5,545 bases of DNA from Candidatus Cloacimonadota bacterium (GCA_003647825.1 QMNP01000125.1:1-5545), one strand, 5' to 3'. Counted from the first letter of the stretch, positions 1 to 5,545 are shown. Numbers and translations: made by a program. Notes: generated from the letters alone by a model not told the origin.

Positions 1-1068
1 AGCGTTACCTAAAGCAGAAATCGTACCATTAACTGAAGTGCCACTATCGATTGTCAACCAGGGATCAAGTTCGGATGGTAAAGTATAGGTAACAGTCAGG
101 TAAGGTGGATTTGTTTCATTCCAGCCATCAAAATTTATATAGTACGACGTATTACTATCTCTACTGACAATACCGATGGCAAACCAACCTTGAGACAGAG
201 CAGTTTGCAAATCTGATACTACTGTCCCTTCCAGTTCATATAACTTCCAACCAGTTGTATAACTACTATTTTCATTACTGTATAAATAGTATCCAGTATC
301 AGCTTCAGTAATAATATCTGTATTCAAAGTTGCAGCATCAGTTGTAGTAGGATCATTAGAAACTGGTGTAATAGACCACCAAGGAAAATAAGTATCATTT
401 ACGTAGCCATTAAAACTAATACCCGTGATAGTAGCATTACTCGGAATCTCGCTCACATTAAATTTCATCCAGCCATCTTCTGTATCATACCCGCGTACTT
501 CACTAACATCAGTTTTTGCGGTATTAGTACATGTACCTGTCCAATAGTCACCACTCAACGGATAAACTTTTTCCGTATAAATCGATGCTTCGTATGTAAC
601 CTCAATATTAGATGTATTCTCTAAAGTTAATGTTTCTGAAGAGATTGCAAAATTAGTTAATGTAACATCAAATGAAGCTGGTGTTACATTTAAATCTGGT
701 TCATCACCATGTGCTGTAACAGATATACTGAAATCGCTTTCAGGACAGTTATCAGAAATAGTAACTGTACCAGAATAATCTGCAATAGCTGTTGGAGCAA
801 AAATAAGATTGTAGGTATTGGTAACACCGGCTACAACTGAGTAATAGGTTGTTGCCCGACTATCTTCCTCAAATTCATGTTCAAGTTTTCCTTCCTGTCT
901 CATATCGGCACCATCAGAGCTTAATGAAACGGTAAAAGAAGTTGGTGTAGTAATATAACCTTCTAATAAAGCATTACCTGTATTTTGTATAGTAAACTGC
1001 TGGGAACTGGTTGTACCTGTTTCGATGTAACCATAATCGAATGTTAGTGGACTTACTGTGATCTCCGG
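1..1068 (-). repeat. Second, truncated copy of the 420-residue tandem unit
   Basis: Residues 815-1170 repeat the preceding unit: TPEITVSP..FDYG, QFTIQNTG, GYITTPT, GTVTISDN, then the interrupted BACON-like domain, which reaches WLTIDSGTSVNGTIS at the window edge. More copies may follow outside the window. Confidence 0.8.
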
Positions 1069-3510
1069 TGTTTCTACTGTTAGTGATACAGCAATATCTA
1101 CTGAAGGCGTGATCGGATCATTACTGGCTACATTAATATTGGCACTGTATGTTCCGTCACTGATCCCGGCACTATTGAAATCAACAGAAATTTCATCGTA
1201 AGTTGTACCGGATATTGAGCCTTGCACACGCATAGCATTGTTAATGGTAAGCCAATTTTTATCTGGTGTTGTATATTCAATTTCCAGATAAGGAGGATTC
1301 GATTCATTCCAACCATCAAAATACAGATAATACAAATTAGAGCCATCTCTTTCGGCAATACCAACAGCAAACCAGTCGTTTGCTAAGGCATTCTCGAAGT
1401 CGGCTATTGCATTTCCACCTAGATTATATTGTTTCCAACCTGTTGTATAAGTACTTGGAGCATTTTCGTAAAGATAACACTGAGCAGATCCTGCATTTCC
1501 ATGAATATTTGTAGATAAAGTTGCAGCATTAGTTGTATCAGGTTTATCCAGACAGGGAGTAATGCTCCAATACGGCCAGTTCGTGTCATTAACATAGCCG
1601 TGGAATTCGATTGAATAAACAATCGCATTATCTGGTAAACCACTAATATCAAACATCATCCAACCGGTTTCCCTGGTGTCAACTGCTCCGCCTTTACCTC
1701 TAGATTCGCTGTCATCAATTTTTGTTGTACTTGTACATGTACCTGTCCAATAAGCAGTAGAAGCAGGACTAACTGTATCTATTGAACGGGTATCATCTAA
1801 ATACGAGATAGATGCGGTATATGTTAAAGTGCCATTGCTGGAATTGCTGATCTCCAGTATATCACTGGTTGAATTTTCTCTTTGGATCGTTTTAGTGAAG
1901 CTGGATGGATCCGTGCCCACTACTACAGTAACACCTCTACCTGTAACAGAAATAGATTCATTAGCACCAGCATTATTGGAAATTGTAACTGTACCATTTA
2001 GATCACCTGTTCCAGAAGGAGAAAATGTGAGATCATAGGTGGCAGTAATTCCTGGATCTATGGAAAAACCAAGAGTGTTGCGTGAGTCAATAACTCTATA
2101 TTCATTGGAAACAGAGCTATTGAAACGTATAGTTTGTTTCTCTTTAAAATCTTTTTTATCATTTGCACTTGAGTCATCAGTTACTTCTGCAACAGAATAA
2201 CCTGTGGGAGTCGTAATATTACCGGTAAGAACTCCGGAACCCGTATTCTCTATTGTAAATTGATCAGTGAAAGATTCTCCAACATACACATCGCCAAAGG
2301 CAATTGATACAGGAGCAACCTGAATTTCCGGTGTGGCAACAGTTGTGCCGGTAACGATAATTTCTTTGGAAGGACTTCCAGCTCCAGAAAATGAAAGCAG
2401 CAAAACATCATCATGGATACCGGTTAAGGTTGGATTATAGGTAATTTGTAAAGTTACACTTCCGCTAGCTGGAATACTGGGAATAACTAAAGTATTCCTA
2501 CTATCATCAAGTTGCTGTTTACTTGTTCTATTATCATCATTGGCATCCAGGCTTCTGCCATCAGGTATTGCATAATCACCATTATCAGTAACAATAGCAA
2601 CAGAATAAGGGTCGGATATTATGGCTGTACCAGAAATTGCTGATAAAGATTCGTTAGTTATTGTAATCTGCTGAGATTGTGTAGAATATTGACTGCAAAC
2701 ACCAAAATCGACTTCTTCAGATGTAGATGTAAATATCGGCTCACCAACAGTCCAATCAGACAAAGATGTAACATTCTCAACTGTGATCGATCTAGGATTT
2801 GTGCTGGTTGAGGTTGGAGCTCCAACCTGGAACCAGGTTGTTCCGTCATCTGGAGATTTCCAGGCTTGGATATTATTCAGATCAATTCCATTATCTTCCG
2901 ATAAATTCCAACTAAGGGTAAGATCTCTTCCCTCCGGTGGATTGGTAGAAGTTAAAGACCATTTATTCTTTATAGTCGAAAATTCAGTAAGACCAGTAGG
3001 TGTAATATACATCAATACTTCAAAAGCACCAATGTCATTACCGGCAGTTAAGTCAACTCCAAGAATTGGATTATTGTAAGCAGAAGTTCCTACCGCAACC
3101 GGATATCCGGTAATATTGCCATTAATCATTAATGGAGATGCCACCACATAACCGCTTGCTCCCATTATAATTGTATTCGCTCCGGTTATAATACTTCCTG
3201 CAGTAATAGTAAGCAAACTGTTCACGTCTAAATTTGAATTTAGAGTAAATGTTCCCGAAGGGGGTTTGTTGATGAGAAGCTGATAGAAGTTATTATCTCC
3301 ACTGGCAGAAAAAGTTGCTGCCCCACTACCAGTCATTGTCACTAATCCACTGGGAGATTCAAATGTACCGGCATTATCCCAACTGCCGTCAACCACGATC
3401 TGGGCATTATTATCTAATGTAACAGTAACTCCTGATTGAATTTGTATATCCGACCATAGCAAACTCATCAGCAGTAACGGTAATATTAACAATTTTGATT
3501 TAATATTCAT
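1..3510 (-). CDS. Giant multidomain secreted surface protein (beta-helix-like N-terminus, ASH/choice-of-anchor-D and BACON-like repeats); 3' end outside window
   Basis: Reading every codon from the ATG at 3510 to base 1 shows no stop, so at least 1170 residues are encoded and the C-terminus is missing. Residues 1-20 are a signal peptide (MNIKSK then LLILPLLLMSLLW, Ser20). Residues 21-130 look like beta-helix rungs (LDNNAQIVVDGSWDNAGTF, FYQLLINKPPSGTFTLNSNL). Residues 131-253 form a beta-rich module of the kind that often follows such helices. Residues about 257-390, 394-528 and 815-935 are ASH/choice-of-anchor-D sandwiches; the clearest begins PEIQVAPVSIAFGDVYVGES, then QFTIENTGSG. Residues 529-814 and 936-1170 are BACON-like sandwiches, each interrupted by a DNRLRE/CBM96-like domain (587-749 and 989-1145). 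No catalytic residues are recognised. The likely role is adhesion, glycan binding or surface-layer display. A C-terminal sorting or anchor domain (for example type IX secretion) is expected beyond the left edge but not seen. The gene follows the fibre gene by 27 bp, probably in the same transcript. Confidence 0.9.
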   Translation of the reverse strand, partial: MNIKSKLLILPLLLMSLLWSDIQIQSGVTVTLDNNAQIVVDGSWDNAGTFESPSGLVTMTGSGAATFSASGDNNFYQLLINKPPSGTFTLNSNLDVNSLLTITAGSIITGANTIIMGASGYVVASPLMINGNITGYPVAVGTSAYNNPILGVDLTAGNDIGAFEVLMYITPTGLTEFSTIKNKWSLTSTNPPEGRDLTLSWNLSEDNGIDLNNIQAWKSPDDGTTWFQVGAPTSTSTNPRSITVENVTSLSDWTVGEPIFTSTSEEVDFGVCSQYSTQSQQITITNESLSAISGTAIISDPYSVAIVTDNGDYAIPDGRSLDANDDNRTSKQQLDDSRNTLVIPSIPASGSVTLQITYNPTLTGIHDDVLLLSFSGAGSPSKEIIVTGTTVATPEIQVAPVSIAFGDVYVGESFTDQFTIENTGSGVLTGNITTPTGYSVAEVTDDSSANDKKDFKEKQTIRFNSSVSNEYRVIDSRNTLGFSIDPGITATYDLTFSPSGTGDLNGTVTISNNAGANESISVTGRGVTVVVGTDPSSFTKTIQRENSTSDILEISNSSNGTLTYTASISYLDDTRSIDTVSPASTAYWTGTCTSTTKIDDSESRGKGGAVDTRETGWMMFDISGLPDNAIVYSIEFHGYVNDTNWPYWSITPCLDKPDTTNAATLSTNIHGNAGSAQCYLYENAPSTYTTGWKQYNLGGNAIADFENALANDWFAVGIAERDGSNLYYLYFDGWNESNPPYLEIEYTTPDKNWLTINNAMRVQGSISGTTYDEISVDFNSAGISDGTYSANINVASNDPITPSVDIAVSLTVETPEITVSPLTFDYGYIETGTTSSQQFTIQNTGNALLEGYITTPTSFTVSLSSDGADMRQEGKLEHEFEEDSRATTYYSVVAGVTNTYNLIFAPTAIADYSGTVTISDNCPESDFSISVTAHGDEPDLNVTPASFDVTLTNFAISSETLTLENTSNIEVTYEASIYTEKVYPLSGDYWTGTCTNTAKTDVSEVRGYDTEDGWMKFNVSEIPSNATITGISFNGYVNDTYFPWWSITPVSNDPTTTDAATLNTDIITEADTGYYLYSNENSSYTTGWKLYELEGTVVSDLQTALSQGWFAIGIVSRDSNTSYYINFDGWNETNPPYLTVTYTLPSELDPWLTIDSGTSVNGTISALGNA
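76..546 (-). repeat. Inserted DNRLRE/CBM96-like domain, copy B
   Basis: Residues 989-1145 match copy A along its whole length, roughly half identical by eye: YWTGTCTN, GWMKFNVSEIP, GYVNDTYFPWWSITP, DAATL, SSYTTGWKLYEL, WFAIGI and FDGWNETNPPYL. The start of both copies shares a 20-bp exact DNA match, gtacatgtacctgtccaata, at 527-546 and 1733-1752. Copy B lacks a six-residue stretch near RGKGGAV of copy A. Confidence 0.75.
1069..2331 (-). repeat. First copy of a tandem unit of about 420 residues (ASH + interrupted BACON-like domain)
   Basis: Residues 394-814 of the giant protein begin TPEIQVAP..IAFG, followed by QFTIENTG, GNITTPT and VTISNNAG. A BACON-like sandwich follows, with its second half at about 750-814 (KNWLTINN, SAGISDGTYSANINVASNDP). 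The same order restarts at residue 815. Confidence 0.8.
1264..1752 (-). repeat. Inserted DNRLRE/CBM96-like domain, copy A
   Basis: Residues 587-749 run from YWTGTC to NESNPPYLEIEYTTP and include GWMMFDISGLP, GYVNDTNWPYWSITP, NAATL, YTTGWKQYNL and WFAVGI. The G-W-M-x-F-D-I-S-x-L-P opening and the PPYLEIEYT ending resemble DNRLRE/CBM96-type beta-sandwiches, but the assignment is by pattern only. Copy A has three Cys (592, 653, 678); copy B has one. Confidence 0.75.
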
Positions 3511-3516
3511 ATTAAT

Positions 3517-3521
3517 CTCCT
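3517..3521 (-). promoter_or_regulatory. Shine-Dalgarno (AGGAG) of the giant secreted protein
   Basis: The minus strand reads AGGAG, six bases (ATTAAT), then ATG at 3510. An in-frame TAG at 3522-3520 lies just upstream, so no longer N-terminus is possible. This fixes the start of the large downstream gene. Confidence 0.85.
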
Positions 3522-3537
3522 AGTTTTAAGTAATTGA

Positions 3538-5046
3538 CTACCAGCAAGCTTGCCAGCCGGATCCGTTATAAACATATAATTTATGTGTAGAAGAGTTGTA
3601 GTACATCATACCTTCCTCTGCTGGAGAAGGAGCAGAACTTCGCGGAGCAATCTTAAGCACATCGTTTATTGTAACGATATCGGTTGTAAAATCTCCATAA
3701 ATGAGGGGTGTGGAGTCATCGGAATTATCAATATATAACTGGTTGGATCCTACAGCACTTTTCCCAGCTCGATAACCTATAAATACGTTAGAACTACCTG
3801 TATTGTCATAACCAGTCTCATACCCCACAAATGTATTATTCCCACCTGTACTATTATTCTCGCCACTTTTCATTCCAATAAGAGTATTATAACTTCCAGA
3901 AGTTTTGTCTTTTCCACTCCAGGCGCCGAAAAAGGAATTTCCATATCCATCTGTAATACTTCTTCCTGCACTATCTCCAAAATATGAATGACGGCCACCT
4001 GTAACATTTAAAAATCCAGCGCTTTGTCCAAAAAACGAATTGTAATTGCCGTTTCTTGTCCTTGAGCCAGCTGATGCCCCGAAAAAGGAATTTCCAGAAC
4101 TGGGAGTAGGATCTGAGCCGAGAGCACCACCCATTCCAGCTTCTATACCCACAAAAGTATTATAAACACCAGTAGATACATAACGACCACTGCAATAGCC
4201 TAGATATACATTTCCTGCATTTCCAATGCCTTCATAACCGGAATAATCTCCAATAAAAATATTTCGGTAGTTATGATGCCCGTTAGAGGGATTTACACCA
4301 CTTGTTTTACCTGCATACTGTCCTATGTAAATATTATTGAATCCTAAAGTATTCAAAGATCCGCTTGATTCTCCGATAAAAATATTATTGTTACCACCGC
4401 TTGATGTAGTGTTACCTGTGTTGCTGGCACCACTGTTTTTTCCGATAAAAATATTATTATCTCCATATAAGTTATCATATCCGGCGCTATTCCCCATAAA
4501 TAGGTTATCATAACCTTCAGTGTTAGTATAACCTGCCTGATTTCCTAAGAAGAGATTATTGCTCGCAGTAGTATTGTTATATCCTGCTTTATACCCTATA
4601 AACATATTGCGATCACCCGTTGTTGTAGAAGCTCCAGATTGATAACCAAAAAATTGATTATATAATCCTCCCGATTCTATGGAAGCTCCAGCTTCATGGC
4701 CAATAAAATAATTGTCTTCAGTTAAATCTATTAAACTAGTACCTGTTTCATCTGAAGTACTGCCAACTGTGGCTATGGCAAATCCACCCCGGCTTTCATC
4801 AGTTGTATCATACAAGTAGAACCTTATACTGTCCGGGTTAGCAATAAACAGGTTGTTATCATCTGCATCTGTCATTTGAATTCCAGTACCATCAGAAACC
4901 ATACTCATACCCATAATTCTAATTCCATCCGGATAGACAGAAAATATGGAAGTTCCCACATCATTTTGTACTTCAAATAATGGTTCTTGTGCAAAACCAA
5001 TTAAGTAAATCAATATTAGATAAATAATAAAAACTATCTTTTTCAT
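3538..5046 (-). CDS. Secreted fibre-like protein with 18 glycine-rich repeats of 17 residues; no S74 domain
   Basis: This complete 502-aa protein starts at the ATG at 5046 and ends at a TAG at 3540-3538. Residues 1-19 form a signal peptide (MKK, then a long Ile/Leu/Tyr core, GFA then Q), with cleavage probable before Gln20. Residues 21-110 are a head domain beginning PLFEVQNDVGTSIFSVYPDG, a style seen at the N-terminus of bacterial S74/tail-fibre-domain proteins. Residues 114-428 hold 18 repeats of aromatic-hydrophobic-G-x-x-A/S-G, likely coils of a beta-roll or beta-helix. Residues 435-455 (LYIDNSDDSTPLIYGDFTTD) resemble the linker that usually precedes S74, but S74 is absent. The protein instead ends in a short cap, MMYYNSSTHKLYVYNGSGWQ plus Ala-Cys-Trp. 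It lies 17 bp after the S74 gene and 27 bp before the next gene, so co-transcription is likely. The probable role is a trimeric surface fibre or adhesin stalk. No catalytic motif is seen. Confidence 0.9.
   Translation of the reverse strand: MKKIVFIIYLILIYLIGFAQEPLFEVQNDVGTSIFSVYPDGIRIMGMSMVSDGTGIQMTDADDNNLFIANPDSIRFYLYDTTDESRGGFAIATVGSTSDETGTSLIDLTEDNYFIGHEAGASIESGGLYNQFFGYQSGASTTTGDRNMFIGYKAGYNNTTASNNLFLGNQAGYTNTEGYDNLFMGNSAGYDNLYGDNNIFIGKNSGASNTGNTTSSGGNNNIFIGESSGSLNTLGFNNIYIGQYAGKTSGVNPSNGHHNYRNIFIGDYSGYEGIGNAGNVYLGYCSGRYVSTGVYNTFVGIEAGMGGALGSDPTPSSGNSFFGASAGSRTRNGNYNSFFGQSAGFLNVTGGRHSYFGDSAGRSITDGYGNSFFGAWSGKDKTSGSYNTLIGMKSGENNSTGGNNTFVGYETGYDNTGSSNVFIGYRAGKSAVGSNQLYIDNSDDSTPLIYGDFTTDIVTINDVLKIAPRSSAPSPAEEGMMYYNSSTHKLYVYNGSGWQACW
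3926..4096 (-). repeat. Exact 18-bp DNA repeat three units apart
   Basis: The plus-strand sequence ccgaaaaaggaatttcca occurs at 3926-3943 and at 4079-4096. They are 153 bp apart, which is exactly three 51-bp units, and they encode the core GNSFFG of units 15 and 12. This fits spread of a repeat variant inside the array. Confidence 0.8.
4372..4458 (-). repeat. Exact 18-bp DNA repeat in adjacent repeat units
   Basis: The plus-strand sequence tccgataaaaatattatt occurs at 4372-4389 and again at 4441-4458, 69 bp (23 codons) apart. It encodes the core NNIFIG of units 6 and 7. Identity at the base level, in an otherwise diverged array, suggests recent duplication or conversion between units. Confidence 0.8.
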
Positions 5047-5050
5047 AATA

Positions 5051-5056
5051 TCCCCC
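5051..5056 (-). promoter_or_regulatory. Ribosome binding site deciding the start of the 502-aa repeat protein
   Basis: The minus strand reads GGGGGA followed by TATT and then ATG at 5046. This purine run overlaps the possible TTG start at 5058, so it supports initiation at 5046. The methionine-lysine-lysine start of a typical signal peptide at 5046 agrees with this. Confidence 0.65.
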
Positions 5057-5063
5057 AAACTAT

Positions 5064-5545
5064 TTAATTATTTATAATTTCTTCAAGCTTCCCAATTTTA
5101 TCATTCAAACTATCTATTGTCTTCTGCTGATCTTTCGAAATTCCATTTAATTCTTCGATCAGCTTTTGCTGTTCCTGCATCCCCTTGATAAGTACTGGAA
5201 TCAGATCGGAATAATAAACTCCCAATCTATCGAGTTCTACTGTTTGTTTTTCACCGGTTTTTTCATCAATAACCTTTTCATCGTGAGTTTTCACAACTTC
5301 CGGTACAATTTTCATTAATTCTTGGGCTATAAGACCGAGTTTTCTATCTTTTAAATCCTTTCCCTTCCAATTAAATGAAACCGGATTGAGCTGCATAATA
5401 TCTGTTAATCCGTATTGTATAGGAACGATATTATCTTTATCTCTTTCGTCAGATGTAATTATAGTTCCATTTGTAGCATAAACATCATCCCAACGATAAC
5501 CAGATGTACCGAGGTCATAGTAGTTGTCTGTTACGGGACACAGAT
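5064..5545 (-). CDS. C-terminal part of a peptidase S74 (intramolecular chaperone, tail-fibre type) protein; 5' end outside window
   Basis: The reading frame is open from the right edge to the TAA at 5066-5064, giving 159 visible residues. Visible residues 2-26 carry the pre-S74 signature PVTDNYYDLGTSGYRWDDVY. Next is the S74 core motif SDERDK at residues 31-36, then NPVSFNWKGKD, GLIAQEL...PEVV (70-83) and YYSDLIPVLIKGMQEQQ, and a Glu/Lys/Leu-rich coiled coil (about 121-159) ending the protein. In characterised S74 proteins (phage endosialidases and tail spikes) this domain trimerises, guides folding of the upstream fibre, and then cuts itself off after the Ser of the motif using a Ser/Lys pair. 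Both residues are present here (Ser31, Lys36). The ATG at 5396 is internal, because the conserved motif lies upstream of it. By analogy with the next gene, the missing N-terminus probably has a signal peptide and fibre repeats, but this cannot be seen. A phage tail-fibre gene is the alternative; the secreted neighbours make a cellular surface protein more likely. Confidence 0.9.
   Translation of the reverse strand, partial: LCPVTDNYYDLGTSGYRWDDVYATNGTIITSDERDKDNIVPIQYGLTDIMQLNPVSFNWKGKDLKDRKLGLIAQELMKIVPEVVKTHDEKVIDEKTGEKQTVELDRLGVYYSDLIPVLIKGMQEQQKLIEELNGISKDQQKTIDSLNDKIGKLEEIINN
5436..5453 (-). other. Predicted S74 autocleavage motif (S-D-E-R-D-K)
   Basis: These six codons hold the conserved S-D-x-R-x-K motif of S74 domains. 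The Ser codon is 5453-5451 and the Lys codon 5438-5436, five residues apart as in the endosialidase dyad. Known family members are cut between this Ser and the following Asp, which here would release a C-terminal fragment of 128 residues. The fifth position is Asp where many members have Leu. Cleavage itself is inferred. Confidence 0.8.

Larger units (their letters stand above)
3763..4707 (-). repeat. 18-unit protein repeat, 17-residue (51-bp) period
   Basis: The motif occurs 18 times: FIGHEAG, FFGYQSG, FIGYKAG, FLGNQAG, FMGNSAG, FIGKNSG, FIGESSG, YIGQYAG, FIGDYSG, YLGYCSG, FVGIEAG, FFGASAG, FFGQSAG, YFGDSAG, FFGAWSG, LIGMKSG, FVGYETG, FIGYRAG. The distances between successive motifs are 18, 17, 17, 17, 17, 23, 17, 24, 17, 17, 23, 17, 17, 17, 17, 17 and 16 residues. 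The unit consensus is aromatic-hydrophobic-G-x-x-A/S-G, with a frequent Gly at position 13 and Asn at position 16. The coordinates run from the first motif to the last. Confidence 0.93.

Noticed and set aside
527..546. Palindrome gtacatgtac, present twice (also at 1733-1742), as a regulatory operator
   Set aside because: Both copies are inside the coding sequence at the same codons (YWTGTC of the insert domain), so descent from a duplicated domain explains them.
1128..1652. Two small minus-strand open frames (1128-1370 and 1419-1652)
   Set aside because: They lie in another frame over the giant gene, have no recognisable features, and overlap its conserved insert domain.
1829..3079. Plus-strand open frames at 1829-2038 and 2783-3079, and a minus-strand one at 2658-2849
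   Set aside because: They are shadows of the giant gene, with no ribosome site or domain pattern, while the minus frame there encodes recognisable ASH modules.
3763..4707. CRISPR array, because of regular short repeats
   Set aside because: The repetition is at the protein level with a 51-bp period inside one open frame. There are no identical direct repeats separated by unrelated spacers.
5047..5058. TTG at 5058 as the start of the 502-aa repeat protein (506 aa)
   Set aside because: The Shine-Dalgarno GGGGGA lies at 5056-5051, inside the extension, and the ATG at 5046 starts a standard MKK signal peptide.
5064..5396. ATG at 5396 as the start of a separate 110-aa protein
   Set aside because: The frame stays open upstream to the window edge and encodes the conserved pre-S74 and SDERDK motifs, so this Met is internal.
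5436..5453. Asp in place of Leu in the S74 motif as a sign of a dead protease
   Set aside because: The position is variable as far as I know, and the Ser and Lys thought to be catalytic are both kept at the right spacing.
3538..5545. Prophage tail-fibre module
   Set aside because: S74 domains are common in phage fibres, but the two downstream genes start with signal peptides and encode bacterial surface-type modules, and no other phage gene is visible.

Overview
All the coding in this window lies on the minus strand. Three closely spaced genes read from right to left. The DNA is AT-rich, uses the standard code, and encodes secreted proteins rich in Asn, Thr, Ser, Gly and aromatic residues. 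These features, with choice-of-anchor-D/ASH-type beta-sandwiches, BACON-like modules, and a 'FEVQN..G...F.VYPDGIRI' head followed by aromatic-x-G-x-x-A/S-G repeats and a peptidase S74 domain, suggest a member of the Bacteroidota/FCB group. Cloacimonadota or an uncultured Bacteroidota is my best guess. This is inferred from style only, as no marker gene is present.

Layout along the direction of transcription: (1) 5545-5064 is the C-terminal 159 codons of a protein ending in an S74 intramolecular chaperone/autoprotease domain and a coiled coil; its start lies beyond the right edge. (2) After a 17-bp gap, 5046-3538 is a complete 502-aa secreted protein. It has a signal peptide, a short head domain, 18 glycine-rich repeats with a 17-residue period, and a small C-terminal cap. 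It has no S74 domain of its own. (3) After a 27-bp gap with a good Shine-Dalgarno, 3510-1 is a very large secreted protein. Its first 1170 codons are open without a stop, and its C-terminus lies beyond the left edge. It consists of a signal peptide, a beta-helix-like N-terminal module, then ASH-type beta-sandwiches alternating with a BACON-like sandwich into which a DNRLRE/CBM96-like jelly-roll-type domain is inserted. This last pair forms a tandem unit of about 420 residues, seen twice.

The tight spacing, shared strand and lack of a visible terminator or promoter between genes suggest one transcript. The two signal peptides argue for export, and the S74 domain with fibre-like repeats suggests trimeric surface fibres beside a giant multidomain adhesin or carbohydrate-binding surface protein. 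No enzyme active site is visible apart from the S74 Ser/Lys pair. There is no RNA gene, CRISPR, insertion sequence or plus-strand gene that I can support. No gene-free stretch exceeds about 30 bp.
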